From positions 310,001-374,000 of the forward strand of contig JADNRY010000024.1 in the NCBI GenBank assembly GCA_015501585.1: a stretch of DNA of 64,000 nt, written 5' to 3'. The notes under the pieces are model-generated. The model saw only the letters and a program-made list of their open reading frames with translations. It ran no database searches and was not told the DNA's origin. Both the position numbers and the translations under genes were made by a program. The DNA is from Rhodocollybia butyracea. Its lineage: Eukaryota > Basidiomycota > Agaricomycetes > Agaricales > Omphalotaceae. This document shows, piece by piece, positions 1-10,739 of the stretch; position 1 is the first letter of the stretch, and each line of letters begins with the position of its first letter.

Positions 1-3000
1 AGCGGGGGCCCTTCGACTTCTGCCGACATTTCCAATAATTTGCCGCCACAGGCCAGTCTGGTGAAAAGGAGGTTTTCTAATACCCCTGGATCACCTTCAA
101 GTCCTAATTTAAGTCGAGCAGGGTAAGAACGTTCGTTTGATTCTCATCGCTTTCGCCACTAGCTTTGCACGTTGATGGATCTTGGTCATTGGAAGTCTGT
201 ACAAATGACACTTGGAAAGCACATCACATCGCGAATAGGGTCACATATGACTCTCGATACTCGCCTGCTATTTACCCGCTTCATATAGTGAGCTCTCGAT
301 GTGGTATTCTATGACCTTACCGCTCGTAAATGACGCCACTTTCCTTACATCCGAGGTCCTTTGACCCTAGTGTTGCCATACCTGATTTAACGTTCTCATC
401 TCTCGTACCATATTTCCACATTGAAACTTCTTATGCTGAGATCTATCCTTTCTTCCCACAGGCTGCTACAACCCTTGACTTCACCATTTAACTACAACCA
501 GAACCAGAACTCACCAGCTTTTGTATTGACTTTGCCTTCAATACACAGCGAAGAACGTCCCTCTATCGTCAGTCGGTCTTCATCTTCCTCTGGCTTCACC
601 ACTCCTCCCACCCAAACTACTCCTCCACTCTCTGATGGCGGTGTAGCCTACGCCCGTCCTGCTGGAACTCCCCCTCGTGTTGTTCCTCATTCCCAACACA
701 CCATTCGTGATAATACAATGGAGCTTTCCGGATTACTAGTTTCCAGCGTTGTAACATCCTCGTCAGTTCCATCGGCGTATAACTCTAGTGATAGTTCACA
801 GCCGCAGACTGAATGGACGCCATCAGTATTCGCCCCTCACAGTTTTGGTGCCCTCGACTCTGCAATTCAGGTAGAGCCGAGAAGTTTGACCGGAGATAGT
901 GCTACTCGCTCTACAGAAAACAGTGGACGCCGTGGAGAGCGTGTTCAATTGTTTCAAAACACAGAAGCTCCATCAGACATCGAAAGAGGGCGTTTAAAGG
1001 ACCATAAAATCCAGGAACCGCAGGAGTCGTCCTTGCGACCCAATATAAATCAATATAAATCAGGACTTTCGCTTCTTCTGGATTCATCACCTTCAACAGT
1101 GGCCTCGTCACCATCACCCTCACTCGCGCCACTGAAGCCACCCGGTGCTTCCTCACATTCTTCAGTGCGAATGGTCATGCCATCTTCCTCGTCGGATCCA
1201 CCGGACTCTAACCCAAATTCATCTCCAGAAGAATCTTCTTCAGGCTCACCCACCCCCACGCCAACACGACTCGGATCTCCGTATCCTCAACGACTTTTAC
1301 CCTCTCCCCACTTGAAACGCCTTAGCCCTACCCAGCCAGCTGTGCGTCCAATTCGGTCTTCACAGAAGTCAAGCATACGGTGGGATCCCGCGCTAGATGT
1401 ACCAAAACATCAGGTTTCATATGTTCAGAGCGGTGCCATGGCTCTCAACAGTGGTGCTCACCTAATTGACAATGAAAGCACACCTTTGCTAGGCTCCTTC
1501 CCTGAATCATCCTCTTCACCGTCGTATGGGACAATCTTCTTTGGCAAGCTCAAATCTGTCACTATCCCTGATTCGGCTGAGATTCATCAGAAGCTTTTCG
1601 ATACCGCACGAGCATCACTGTGGGCGATACCTGCGGTGTTACTGGGATGTCTTCTCAACATCTTGGACGGTGTGAGCTATGGTATGATTCTTTTCCCGAC
1701 ATCACCTCCGTTCACCAACCTGGGGCCGATGGGAGTATCCATGTTCTTTGTTTCGTGCGTTATTGCGCAGCTTTCGTATACACTTGGCGGGAGTGGGTTT
1801 GCAGGTGCGAATGGAAGTATGATGATCGAGGTTGTGGTGAGCATCCCGCATATTTCTTTTAAGAACTTGTTTACTTTTTATTTCATATTTTAGCCGTTTT
1901 TCCACATCATGGCCACTAGCATCGCTCGAAATATTGGAGAAGACAAGCCTGCCGAAATGATTGCAACTACCATCGTTGCCTATGCTTTGAGTAGTGTGCT
2001 GACCGGTGGGTAAATTGCTTAGTTTTTTTTTGCTTTATGCATTGGATGCGAGGCTCTCTTGCCTGACGATGAAGCCGCTGTGATTTATATGCTAGTTTTC
2101 CACCTGCCTTGTCTCTGATTGTTATCGCGCTTGAACTTACAATTGTCTATACTTTAGGACTATCATTTTTCCTTCTCGGTGCACTTAAGCTAGGGGCTCT
2201 CGTTGGTTTTTTCCCAAGACATATCCTTGTTGGATGCATAGGTGGTGTTGGCGCGTTTCTAATTGAAACCGGGTATGTTTTTGTTTCCCGAATAACCATT
2301 CTAACGCGTCTAATTGCTCTCAGATTAACCGTTTCGTTACGTATACCCGACGACGATTTTAAAATTGATATCGAGACTCTAAAGTTCATGTTTCTTGATC
2401 CTCGCAACCTTGCGCTCTGGACCATCCCGCTGGCGTTGGCTGTCATATTGAGAATGATTACGAACAGGTGGAAGCATCAGCTCATTTTCCCTGTTTGTGA
2501 GCTCTTCCATTGATATTGGGCTTTGCCAAATTTTGACCTCAATTATTCCTAGATTTTGTGGTTATTCCAGTTTTGTTCTATATTGTTGTAGCTGCAACTC
2601 AGGCAAACCTTCGTGAAGTGCGTAATTCAGGATGGTTATTCGACATTCCAAGAGGGAATAATGGCAAGTCCCAAGCTTGGTGGACGTTCTATACGTACTT
2701 TGACCGGAGCCTCATCCATCTGGGGCCTCTGTGGTCAACTCTTCCTACTCAATTCGCTCTCCTTTTCTTCAACATCCTACATCCACCCCTGAATGTCCCC
2801 GCGTTATCCGTTTCTTTGAATGAAGACGTCGACACTAACAAGGAATTAAAAGCTCACGGGGTATCCAATATCTTGGCTGGCGCTTTTGGGACAGTGTACG
2901 TCCCTCGATCTCTTCATATAGCTTGTCTAAACCTATGACCTTAGACCCAATTATCTAGTCTATGTGAATACGTTATTGTCCGTTTGCTTACTGCAGCCTA

Positions 3001-4673
3001 TGATAAAATGATCTGATCGTCTGAATTATCTAGGTTTTATCGTGTGGGGGGCGGTAGCCGCGTGGCTGGTTTTCTGCTTGCTGTCATTACGACGGTCCTG
3101 CTACTTGTTGGCACGGGCTTCGTAGCTTTTATCCCGGTCCCCGTAGTTGGCGCACTAATCTTTGTTTTGGGTATTGATCTTATCAAGGAAGCATTATGGG
3201 ATACTAGAAATAGAGTCAGCAGGTAGGCCATCCTCGCGTAAACCATTGAGTGTATCTGTTGACTGGTTCTAGGTCTGAATATATCACCATCATCAGCATT
3301 ATCGTAGCGATGACGGTCTGGGACTTTGTTATCGGGGTGCTCTTTGGCATTGTCGTCAGCTGCTTCTTCTTTGTCGTCCAAAACTCTCAGAGGCGCAGCA
3401 TTCGAGCATTCCATACAGGAGAAACCGCAATGTCCACTGTTCGACGCCCAAGCGCTCAACGCGCATACCTCAAGGAAGTCTCGAAGCAAACGACCATTCT
3501 CAGACTGCAAGGCTTCCTTTTCTTTGGTACGATCACATACGTTGAGGAAGCCATTCGTGATATCATTGGCACACTTTCGTGGCAAAGAAATCCCTTTCGT
3601 TTCCTCGTGGTCGATCTCACTCTCGTTGCTGGAGTTGACCTGTCCTCAGCCGAGGTAAGTCTTATGGCTGCTGTTGTTTGATCGTTTACCCACTCTCTCA
3701 AGGCCTTTGTACGTGTACAACGCTTACTCGCTGCAAAATACGTCAGCTTGGTTTTCTGTGGGTTCGAAGCCGATTCTGTAGTCGGTCAAGCGCTGGACAG
3801 CGTCGGAGTTCTGAACTCAGAAGGCGTGGAGCTGTTTTCTACTTTCAACGATGCTATGGAATGGACTGAAAACGCTTATCTGAAAGCTTATTTCCGCTCA
3901 CAGAAAGAAACAAGTTTTCCGTTTGGTAGGCGACCTATGACACTCATGTTGCTCCTCATGACACTAATATATGCGTTAGTTCTTCCTGGTCGTCAAGATG
4001 TTGATATGATTTCATCATCGTCACCTTCTATAGGCTCTCCACGCCGTTCCATGCTTTCCGACGTCGGGGCTCGCACAATTGCCAAGGGTGTGTGTATTCA
4101 CTATCGTACAGGTGCTGAACTCATAATGCTTGTTACACCAGACGTCCGCTCCCCGGACTTGACTAGCAATACCGATGACGAGCCTTTCCCAACGCTTATC
4201 CGCGCTTTTTCGTCATTTGGAGACGTCGACTATAATCAATTCAGGCTACTCATTCCATATCTCCGACGCATGTCCTATCCCACAGGTTTCGTATTATGGC
4301 GTCAAGGCGATGCCTCCGATGGCTTATATCTGATTGAGAGGGGAGTTTTGCGAGCGAAATATCAATTCGCGGAATATACTCAGAATATAGAAGAGTCGAT
4401 GGTACCCGGCACTCTGGCAGGCGAGCTTTCTGCATTGTCCTTGTTGCCACGCAATGCCACCGCTGTTGTTGAACGGCCAGCAGTGCTGTGGAAGCTCAGC
4501 ATTGAGGATCTACGACGCATGGAAATGAATGAACCTGTCGTAGCCAGAATGTTCACACGGATGGTCTTGAAATGTAAGTCTACATTCGGCCCTGTTTTAT
4601 TGTTGCTGACATCGTTGTAGCCGCAAAAATCGACTACGATACCCTACTCGCTGCTTTGGCTATCAGACAATAA
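1..4673 (+). CDS. SulP anion transporter with STAS and cyclic-nucleotide-binding domains, 5' partial
   Basis: Spliced gene cut by the left edge. Exons I infer: <1-122, 462-1836, 1894-2009, 2096-2272, 2324-2496, 2553-2895, 2945-2977, 3034-3222, 3273-3654, 3703-3925, 3980-4573 and 4621-4673; all phases agree. A long Ser/Pro-rich cytosolic N-terminus (about 400 residues) precedes the SulP membrane core, which starts near [20 protein letters not shown] and includes [18 protein letters not shown] domain follows ([15 protein letters not shown] region). The C-terminus is a cNMP-binding fold with [19 protein letters not shown] and [15 protein letters not shown]. This architecture matches the yeast YGR125W (Vsb1) family of vacuolar SulP-like proteins rather than plasma-membrane sulfate permeases. 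Substrate cannot be read from sequence. The donor after exon 7 (GTCCGT) is weak but is the only one that keeps frame. Confidence 0.85.
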
Positions 4674-5179
4674 GACTCCATCGTCTTTTCCGTGATAATC
4701 AGTACCAAGGTGAACAGAGCATTGATTCGCACATTACAGTCAGGTCTTGGAGCTCCTGGACCATGCGATTGGCGCACGCCTCTCAGATCCAGTATAAGAT
4801 CCAGTATAAGAGTTTGAGCCGAGAAAGAATGATTTATATTGTTCGTTATTATCCAGAATACCTGACGAGGGCCTACGGCAGAGGACAATAAGAATCCGTC
4901 GTGGTGCAGGTTCAAGAGGACTCTTGAATTTCCTTGCTGGATGAGATTGTGGCTATTTTTTAAGTGCTCAATAAGTACCTGTACCCTTCTTGTAGTAGTA
5001 GGTAACTAGTACTTGGTACAGAGCATATCTTCGAGGTTCACGTGCAACGGGCTGTATACAAATTTGAACAGGACGCTTTGACCGGTCGTTTGACCCTGGA
5101 CCATCTGGCTTCTGGGGGCTTGGACATTGTTTGGACCTCTTTTAGACCACAGTTATTCAAATGTGGCCTTTCAAGCTGG

Positions 5180-5187
5180 TATATAAG
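5180..5187 (+). promoter_or_regulatory. TATA box of the F-box gene
   Basis: TATATAAG lies 117 bp upstream of the ATG at 5297. A start codon further upstream in the same open frame (5042) would put this box inside the coding region, so it supports 5297. The rest of 4674-5296 holds only a small direct repeat (two GATCCAGTATAA copies near 4790) and no gene I can support. Confidence 0.45.
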
Positions 5188-5296
5188 CAGTGTCTCGGGG
5201 GGTGAAAAGTGCAAGTTTCAAGAAGGTCCCCGATTCCAAGGCAAAGAAAACAAACTATTACGCGCAGCTAGGCTCTCAAGTTTACGTGTTTTCAAG

Positions 5297-6727
5297 ATGA
5301 ATCATTCTACTACTAGCATCGTCGCTGCCATCGATACTCCATTCCGGTCACCCAATGACTTTCTTTCGTCCTGCGGGCAGAATATCCCTTACGATATCCT
5401 CCGCACCATCTTCGAAATCCTCTGCCAGACTTCTTCACCTGGCCCTTCCTCTTCGCTAATCGTGTCTCATGTCTGCTCTTCTTGGCGCTATGTAGCAATC
5501 CATTCCCCGACAATATGGACCTCTATTCGAATAAACTTAAACAGGCCTTACCAGGAACAACACCATCAATTACTCGAGAAACTCGTTGAAAGGAGTTGTC
5601 CACTCAAGATATCATTCGAAATATCGGCTCGACGAATGATGTCGGACTCGGAGGTTGGTCTCGTGGAAAAGTATGCATCCCAGATGAAAACCTTCACTAT
5701 CTCAACTCCGGGCGCGAGACTCATGTACTGGTTTATCCAATCCCTCACCTGTCAATTCCCCGTCCTCGAAGAATTCAGTTTCATTGCAGACGGGTTGCGC
5801 TATTTCTCAGTTTCAAGGTCGTGTATCCCTGGCACTAGTTTTCATCTTCCTCCGGTCTCGAAGAATTTTGTTCCAGATTGGCAGTCGACTCAGTGGCCCG
5901 TGACGAATATAACTAAGCTGGAGCTGGTCCACCTCGAGCGTATTCCTACCTGGGCTCAACTATCGAGTATTCTCAAAGCCTGTGGTTCGACCTTGCTCGA
6001 ACTCAAGTTTCACGGAAATAGTCCTTTTCTGGCATTCGACGATATGGAACATGACGGGGTTGAGCTCCGTCACTTGCAGTCATTTTCCCTTGGATACTTT
6101 GATATGAATATCCCGTTGACCATGATGGTTCGAATGCCATCGCTCAGAAAACTCCACCTCCGCGACCTTACTCGGTGCACCGAATCTCCAACTGCACCGC
6201 GGGGCAAGAAGGATCCAATGTGGGATCGTCTTTCATATCCCACAGTCATATTCCAATCTATGTTAACCTTGAATCCCCTCCCTCAGCTTGAAGAGCTAGG
6301 CTTGTGGGGTATATACGGCGGTACAAGTATAAACGGCGCCTTGGCTTTCAAGAATTTTATAACGTTGACGCCAAAGCTGAGGAAGCTTTACGCGTACGCG
6401 ATATCTCCGATATACTTTGATGTGCTCTATGATACATCGGGTGGCCTTCTCTTTCCAGCACTTTCAGAGCTGACGGTGACAGAATCGGGGAGCCAACCGG
6501 ATAAAATTGTAAGCTATATGTCCTCAAGGGTGGAACTCAGTTCACCGAGATTGGATAAATTGAGCGTGGCGGCAGGATGTCTGCACGGAGACTTAAAGAC
6601 GATCGTTGGTATTACCAAAGAAGGAGCAAGGAAAGTGGCCGTATTTCCATCTCCGATAGAAGGAGGCTACTCGCGAGTCGATGAGGAAGATGATTTATCG
6701 TTGGATTTGTCATGTAAATGGCTATGA
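5297..6727 (+). CDS. F-box/LRR-like protein
   Basis: Single-exon ORF of 476 residues. An F-box-like segment sits at about residues 30-80 (IPYDILRTIFEILCQ, then VSHVCSSWRYVAIHSPTIWT), the pattern typical of Agaricomycete F-box proteins. The remainder is a leucine-rich, solenoid-like region (TKLELVHLERIP, LRKLHLRDL, LEELGLWG). Such proteins are expected to act as SCF ubiquitin-ligase substrate adaptors; the target is unknown and these families expand rapidly in mushrooms. I chose the ATG at 5297 because a TATA box lies upstream and the F-box then starts close to the N-terminus, as in relatives. Confidence 0.8.
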   Translation: MNHSTTSIVAAIDTPFRSPNDFLSSCGQNIPYDILRTIFEILCQTSSPGPSSSLIVSHVCSSWRYVAIHSPTIWTSIRINLNRPYQEQHHQLLEKLVERSCPLKISFEISARRMMSDSEVGLVEKYASQMKTFTISTPGARLMYWFIQSLTCQFPVLEEFSFIADGLRYFSVSRSCIPGTSFHLPPVSKNFVPDWQSTQWPVTNITKLELVHLERIPTWAQLSSILKACGSTLLELKFHGNSPFLAFDDMEHDGVELRHLQSFSLGYFDMNIPLTMMVRMPSLRKLHLRDLTRCTESPTAPRGKKDPMWDRLSYPTVIFQSMLTLNPLPQLEELGLWGIYGGTSINGALAFKNFITLTPKLRKLYAYAISPIYFDVLYDTSGGLLFPALSELTVTESGSQPDKIVSYMSSRVELSSPRLDKLSVAAGCLHGDLKTIVGITKEGARKVAVFPSPIEGGYSRVDEEDDLSLDLSCKWL

Positions 6728-7222
6728 ACTAAAGAGGAAGGAAGGGGAAGAACCGGCGCGGTCCCATCGAGGAACAGCCGGGGCCCGCGCAACACACACC
6801 GCGCCATATGTGAAGAGATTCCTAACATCATGTATAAATGTATCTTTTTTCTATGATTTGGAGTAATCAACTGTGTACGATGAGATGAATAATGCGTCCA
6901 TAGTCCCCCGTAAGCATCCTTTCGACTTCGATGTCTTCAACGTATCAAGGTAGGCCTAATATCGTCTTCATCGTCAGCTCACCGTCAGCCCCCCCAGAAT
7001 CTCAGGCCTCTGGCTCAATCCAGTGGGCGCCTAAAAGGCATATCGATGCCATTCAGTCTTTTCGCAGGTGATGTTCTGATTACTTAGCATGTTTGGATAT
7101 GTCGTCCAGCGCCCAAGCTATTTTCGCTGTTCCTCCGTTTTCTCATCGTCACGGGGCCCTACATGGAACATAAAAGGCCGGACGATCAAGCCACCACGCT
7201 TCCGCTCTTGGCTCTTTAACTG
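6728..7222. other. intergenic, nothing recognised
   Basis: No open frame with coding character and no repeat that I can see. Contains the 3' flank of the F-box gene and the 5' flank of the next gene. Confidence 0.4.
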
Positions 7223-9031
7223 ATGGAGAGGACGTCTAGTTTTGGCTCGAGGCAATATTCGTCTGAGAAGTCATACAACGACTTTCCTCGAGGTCCCCCT
7301 TCAGCTGAACGACCACAAGCGCACTCAGTTCCGCCTCCACAGGTATCTGGAGCCTTTTTTGCGGGTGCCACGAACTTTAGTATTAGCGGTGCATCGTTCC
7401 AAACTGTCGGCGGAGATGCTTATCATACAACAACGAATGATTATTCCAGTAACTCTGATTTCAATAATTCCATTCGTCACGATAACTCCGGTTCGAGTTA
7501 TACCACGAATAATCATGATGGCGACTTCAGTATGAAAACCTTGACTTTATGCGTTGAAAGCTAATTTCTCCATTAGATGATAACCGCAATTATCGTGCGG
7601 CCTCCTACACCCAGGCTCATGAGAACCAGTATTATGGTGGGTATGCCAACTGGATTGTATAGAGTTGATTTTAATTCTTTTTTGGCAGCTGGTCCAGAAC
7701 AAAGTAATTTTTCTCCGCCCCGCGGTCGCGGTGTTCGCGGCACTCGACCTCCATATCGAGATTATCATTCTTCCCCTGCTAATCATGTTCCTCGAGCCCC
7801 GGGACTGTCATACTCTACATCACAGGGTTCGAGTCATGCCTCTGACTATCAGCAGCCTATGATTACGGACGGTAATCGTCCTTTCGATTCAGGGTATCCT
7901 ACGGCTCCTCGCGCGGTTCCTCGTACGGTTCCTCGTGCGGTTCCTCATGCAGCTCCTCATGCGGCTCCTCATGCGGCTCCTCATGCGGCTCCTCGTACGG
8001 CTCCCCGACAGGATCAGTATTTCCCCCCACCCGGGCCACCACCTGATCACCGAAACCATTCGTACTACAGCGAGCGCGAGGAAGATGAATACGAATTTGC
8101 TGAGGATCAGCAGTATGCCGATCGTTCTGAAGCGGGGTATCAACACCAAACCCCGGAAGATGGGTACTATGATAAACGCGGCCAGTATAATGAACGCGGC
8201 CAGTACAGTGAACGAGGCCAGTACAGCCAATATAACGCGCCGGGGCGATATGACGAACGAGACCAACAGTATGAACAACGCGAACAACGCCAACGCGATG
8301 AACGCGGACAGTATACCGAACGGACCCAACAGTACAACGAACGGACCCAACAGTACCCTGAACGGAGTCCGCAGTATAATGAACAAAGCAAACCGTACCC
8401 TGAACGGAGTCCGCAGTATAATGAACAAAGCAAACCGTACCCTGAACGGAGTCAGCAACAGCAGCAGTATGAACAGAGTCAGCAACAGCAGTATGAACAG
8501 AAACATTATTCTGCTGTGAATCCAACAGTATCCCCAGCAGCAGTACCTCAGCAGCAATACGAGCAGAAAAGATATTCTGCTGTAAATCCAACAGTATCCC
8601 CAGTAGCAGTACCCCGAGCAGCAGCACCCCCATTAGCAGCAGCACCACCGGCAGCGGTATCCCGAGCAGCAGTACCACCAGCAGCGGTACCCCGATCAGC
8701 AGTACCACCAGCAGCGGTATCCCGGGCAGCGACAGCACCAGCAGCGGGATCCCGAGCAGCAGTACCACCAGCAGCGGTACCCCGGGCAGCAGTCCCACCA
8801 GCAGCGGGATCCCGAGCAGCAGTCCCACCAGCAGCGGGATCCCGAGCAACAGTCCCACCAGCAGCGGTATCCCGGTCAGCGACAGCACCAGCAGCGGGAT
8901 CCCGAGCAGCAGTACCACCAGCAGCGGTATCCCGGTCAGCAGCACCCCGAGCAGCAGTGCCACCAGCAGCAGCGGTATCCCCCACTGTCAAATCCAAGAA
9001 TCCTTTCGCGCAGTATTTGGGAAAGCAGTAG
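7223..9031 (+). CDS. low-complexity Tyr/Gln/Ala-rich protein with GAFF-type N-terminal motif (copy 1)
   Basis: Three exons, 7223-7529, 7577-7636 and 7689-9031, with consistent phases. The N-terminal part carries GAFFAGATNFSISGASF, a motif seen in many Agaricomycete proteins, followed by an Asn/Thr-rich stretch (TTNDYSSNSDFNNS). The third exon is disordered: Pro-Arg-rich, then Ala-Pro-His repeats near 7930-8010, GQY/ER repeats near 8170-8470, and a long Pro-Ala-Ala-Val repeat to the C-terminus, which ends NPFAQYLGKQ. A paralogue at 23025-23988 shares the motif, the intron positions and phases, and a terminal NPFAQ. Function is unknown. The composition suggests a scaffold or condensate-type protein, but that is inference. 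The 1.1 kb antisense open frame under the repeats is a composition artefact. Confidence 0.75.
8593..8975 (+). repeat. coding minisatellite, about 30-nt unit
   Basis: Tandem units of about 30 nt, each with CCACCAGCAGCGG, encode P-P-A-A-V/G-(P/S)-R-A/S-A. The period is a multiple of three, so copy-number change keeps the frame. Units differ by point changes, mainly at GTA/GTC and CGA/CGG positions. Confidence 0.8.
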
Positions 9032-9370
9032 CTTTATGGACTTTCTCCTTATGCTCGCATTTGATAACCTTTGTAAAGTTGCTTTGTTTTCGCAATATTA
9101 TTTACGCTATGTATCGCTTTCGCTTTCTCAATGTTCCCTATCTATACCATGTTGTACTATCAAATATGCAGCTGTATCTAATTATTAACTTTCTATACGA
9201 CACTGTACAGTCTGTATAATCCAAGTATAATCTCCTATAGCGCGGGTCATCGCCTTCGCGATGCGTGCCGGCATCTCCGGCGGTCCCGCCTCTCTTCTTC
9301 TTCCAACACAACTTGTGCTTTCAAGCTGTTATAAACAGCAGTCTTTTACTGTTATCCTATTTGAAGAAAG
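9032..9370. other. intergenic
   Basis: AT-rich 3' flank of the upstream gene, then a pyrimidine-rich stretch (CTCTTCTTCTTCC near 9292) that is probably the promoter of the BAR-domain gene. No gene seen. Confidence 0.4.
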
Positions 9371-10739
9371 ATGGAAGGCTGGAAAAACCTGCAATCCGGT
9401 ATCGCTGGCCTTAACTTGGGCCAGGTGACTATTCTTGTCCCTCGGTGCTCGAATCGTATTTATTCATGTTTTAGAACGTCAACAAATTTACGAAAGGCTT
9501 TCAAAGCAGCGTGCAGGCTACGAAGGAAAGACTCGGCCAGGTATCTCAGGAAGAAATCACTGAGTTGCCCCAAGGTCCGTGTTATGCTGTAATCAGTTTC
9601 GACAATTCCTTACAATGCTATAGAGTACAAGGACCTTGAAGCGCAAGTGGATGCTCTTAGAAATGCCCATCTTTCAATGCTCAAGTAGGCTCTCTCATCT
9701 AATTTCTCAATCTGTGCTAACAGAAGATACAACAGAATCACCAAGGTATGACGAAACGTGCATTATATTTGTTCTTGCTGTGAAACGTCCTGCATAGGTG
9801 TACGATACCGAAGCCTACGATTATCCCGTTCAAATCCAGGAATCTCTATCCGAATTCTCCAGTACCATTCAGAACTTTGCTGCTACCAATCTCAAAGGCA
9901 CTCCGCTTTCTCCTGGTGCTACTTCTCCTCGTCCTCTTGAGGCTCCCCACAAGACTCTTCCTCATGCTCTCACCCGTGCTTCACACACCTCATCTCAACT
10001 GCTCATCTCAACCCCTGCTGGAGACTCGAGTAAACTTGGCAAAGCCCTCGCTTTGTACGCCCAAGCAAACGAAACTATCTCTAATGCGCGTATCCAGCAC
10101 GATGACGCTATCCAGCAGGGATATCTCCACCCTTGGCAGGCTACATTGAGTACGAGCATTAACGTCGCAATGAAGGCAAGGCAAGCTGTTAGGACGAGTC
10201 GACTAGAACTGGACGCAGCTAAGCAGGGGTAAGAAGAAGCATGCTGGCATGAAAGGACTCTTGCTTAATTTATTTCACAGCCTTAAGAACGCATCGCCTG
10301 CTCGTCAGGAACAAGCCCGTCTTGAGGTCGAGAACTCCGAAGACGACCTTGTCCAAAAGACCGAAGTCGCAATAACTCTTATGAAAACTGTGTTGGAGAA
10401 TGTGAGTGTTTTATATCCGCTTCATAGTTTCTGGATGCTTAGACTCTGCAACCAGCCCGAACCGCTCAAAAACTTGAACGAACTCATTAAAGCTCAAGTA
10501 TGATTTCCGTCTTCTGACCGGCTTTGTACGTACCGCTGACGTTGGTCTCCTTTTCATTAGCTCACGTTTTACGCTGCTGCTGCGGAGGCCTTGAGTGGTG
10601 TACAGGGTGACGTCGAGGAACTCAGTGTTGCTGCCGAGGCTACTTATAGGTAAGTGGCTACCCAGGCTCGTCGTATCTTTGTCAACATGTTACTTACTAC
10701 ATCTTTGTCTTTCGTACCAGAAAGTCCCGAGACCACTGA
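9371..10739 (+). CDS. GVP36: BAR-domain protein, Gvp36-like
   Basis: Nine exons (9371-9424, 9475-9574, 9624-9684, 9724-9745, 9798-10228, 10281-10401, 10456-10497, 10561-10649, 10721-10739) total 939 nt, giving 312 residues with all phases consistent. Diagnostic blocks are ERLGQVSQEEITELPQEYKD and YNRITKVYDTEAYDYP, which match yeast Gvp36 and fungal relatives. The remainder is helical, as expected of a banana-shaped BAR dimer that binds curved membranes in Golgi, vesicle and endocytic traffic. A 22-nt micro-exon encodes KRYNRITK. The last exon is only 19 nt (KSRDH, stop). Confidence 0.88.

Noticed and set aside
5042..5296. N-terminal extension of the F-box ORF
   Set aside because: It would place a TATA box inside coding sequence and adds residues with no F-box family likeness.
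7899..8963. Long minus-strand ORF (354 codons) rich in Leu/Val
   Set aside because: It is the antisense of GC-biased in-frame repeats in the + strand gene; repeated composition keeps the reverse frame open. No start context or domain.
8548..8997. Second antisense Ala/Thr/Gly-rich ORF
   Set aside because: Same repeat artefact; the other strand carries the spliced gene with a paralogue.
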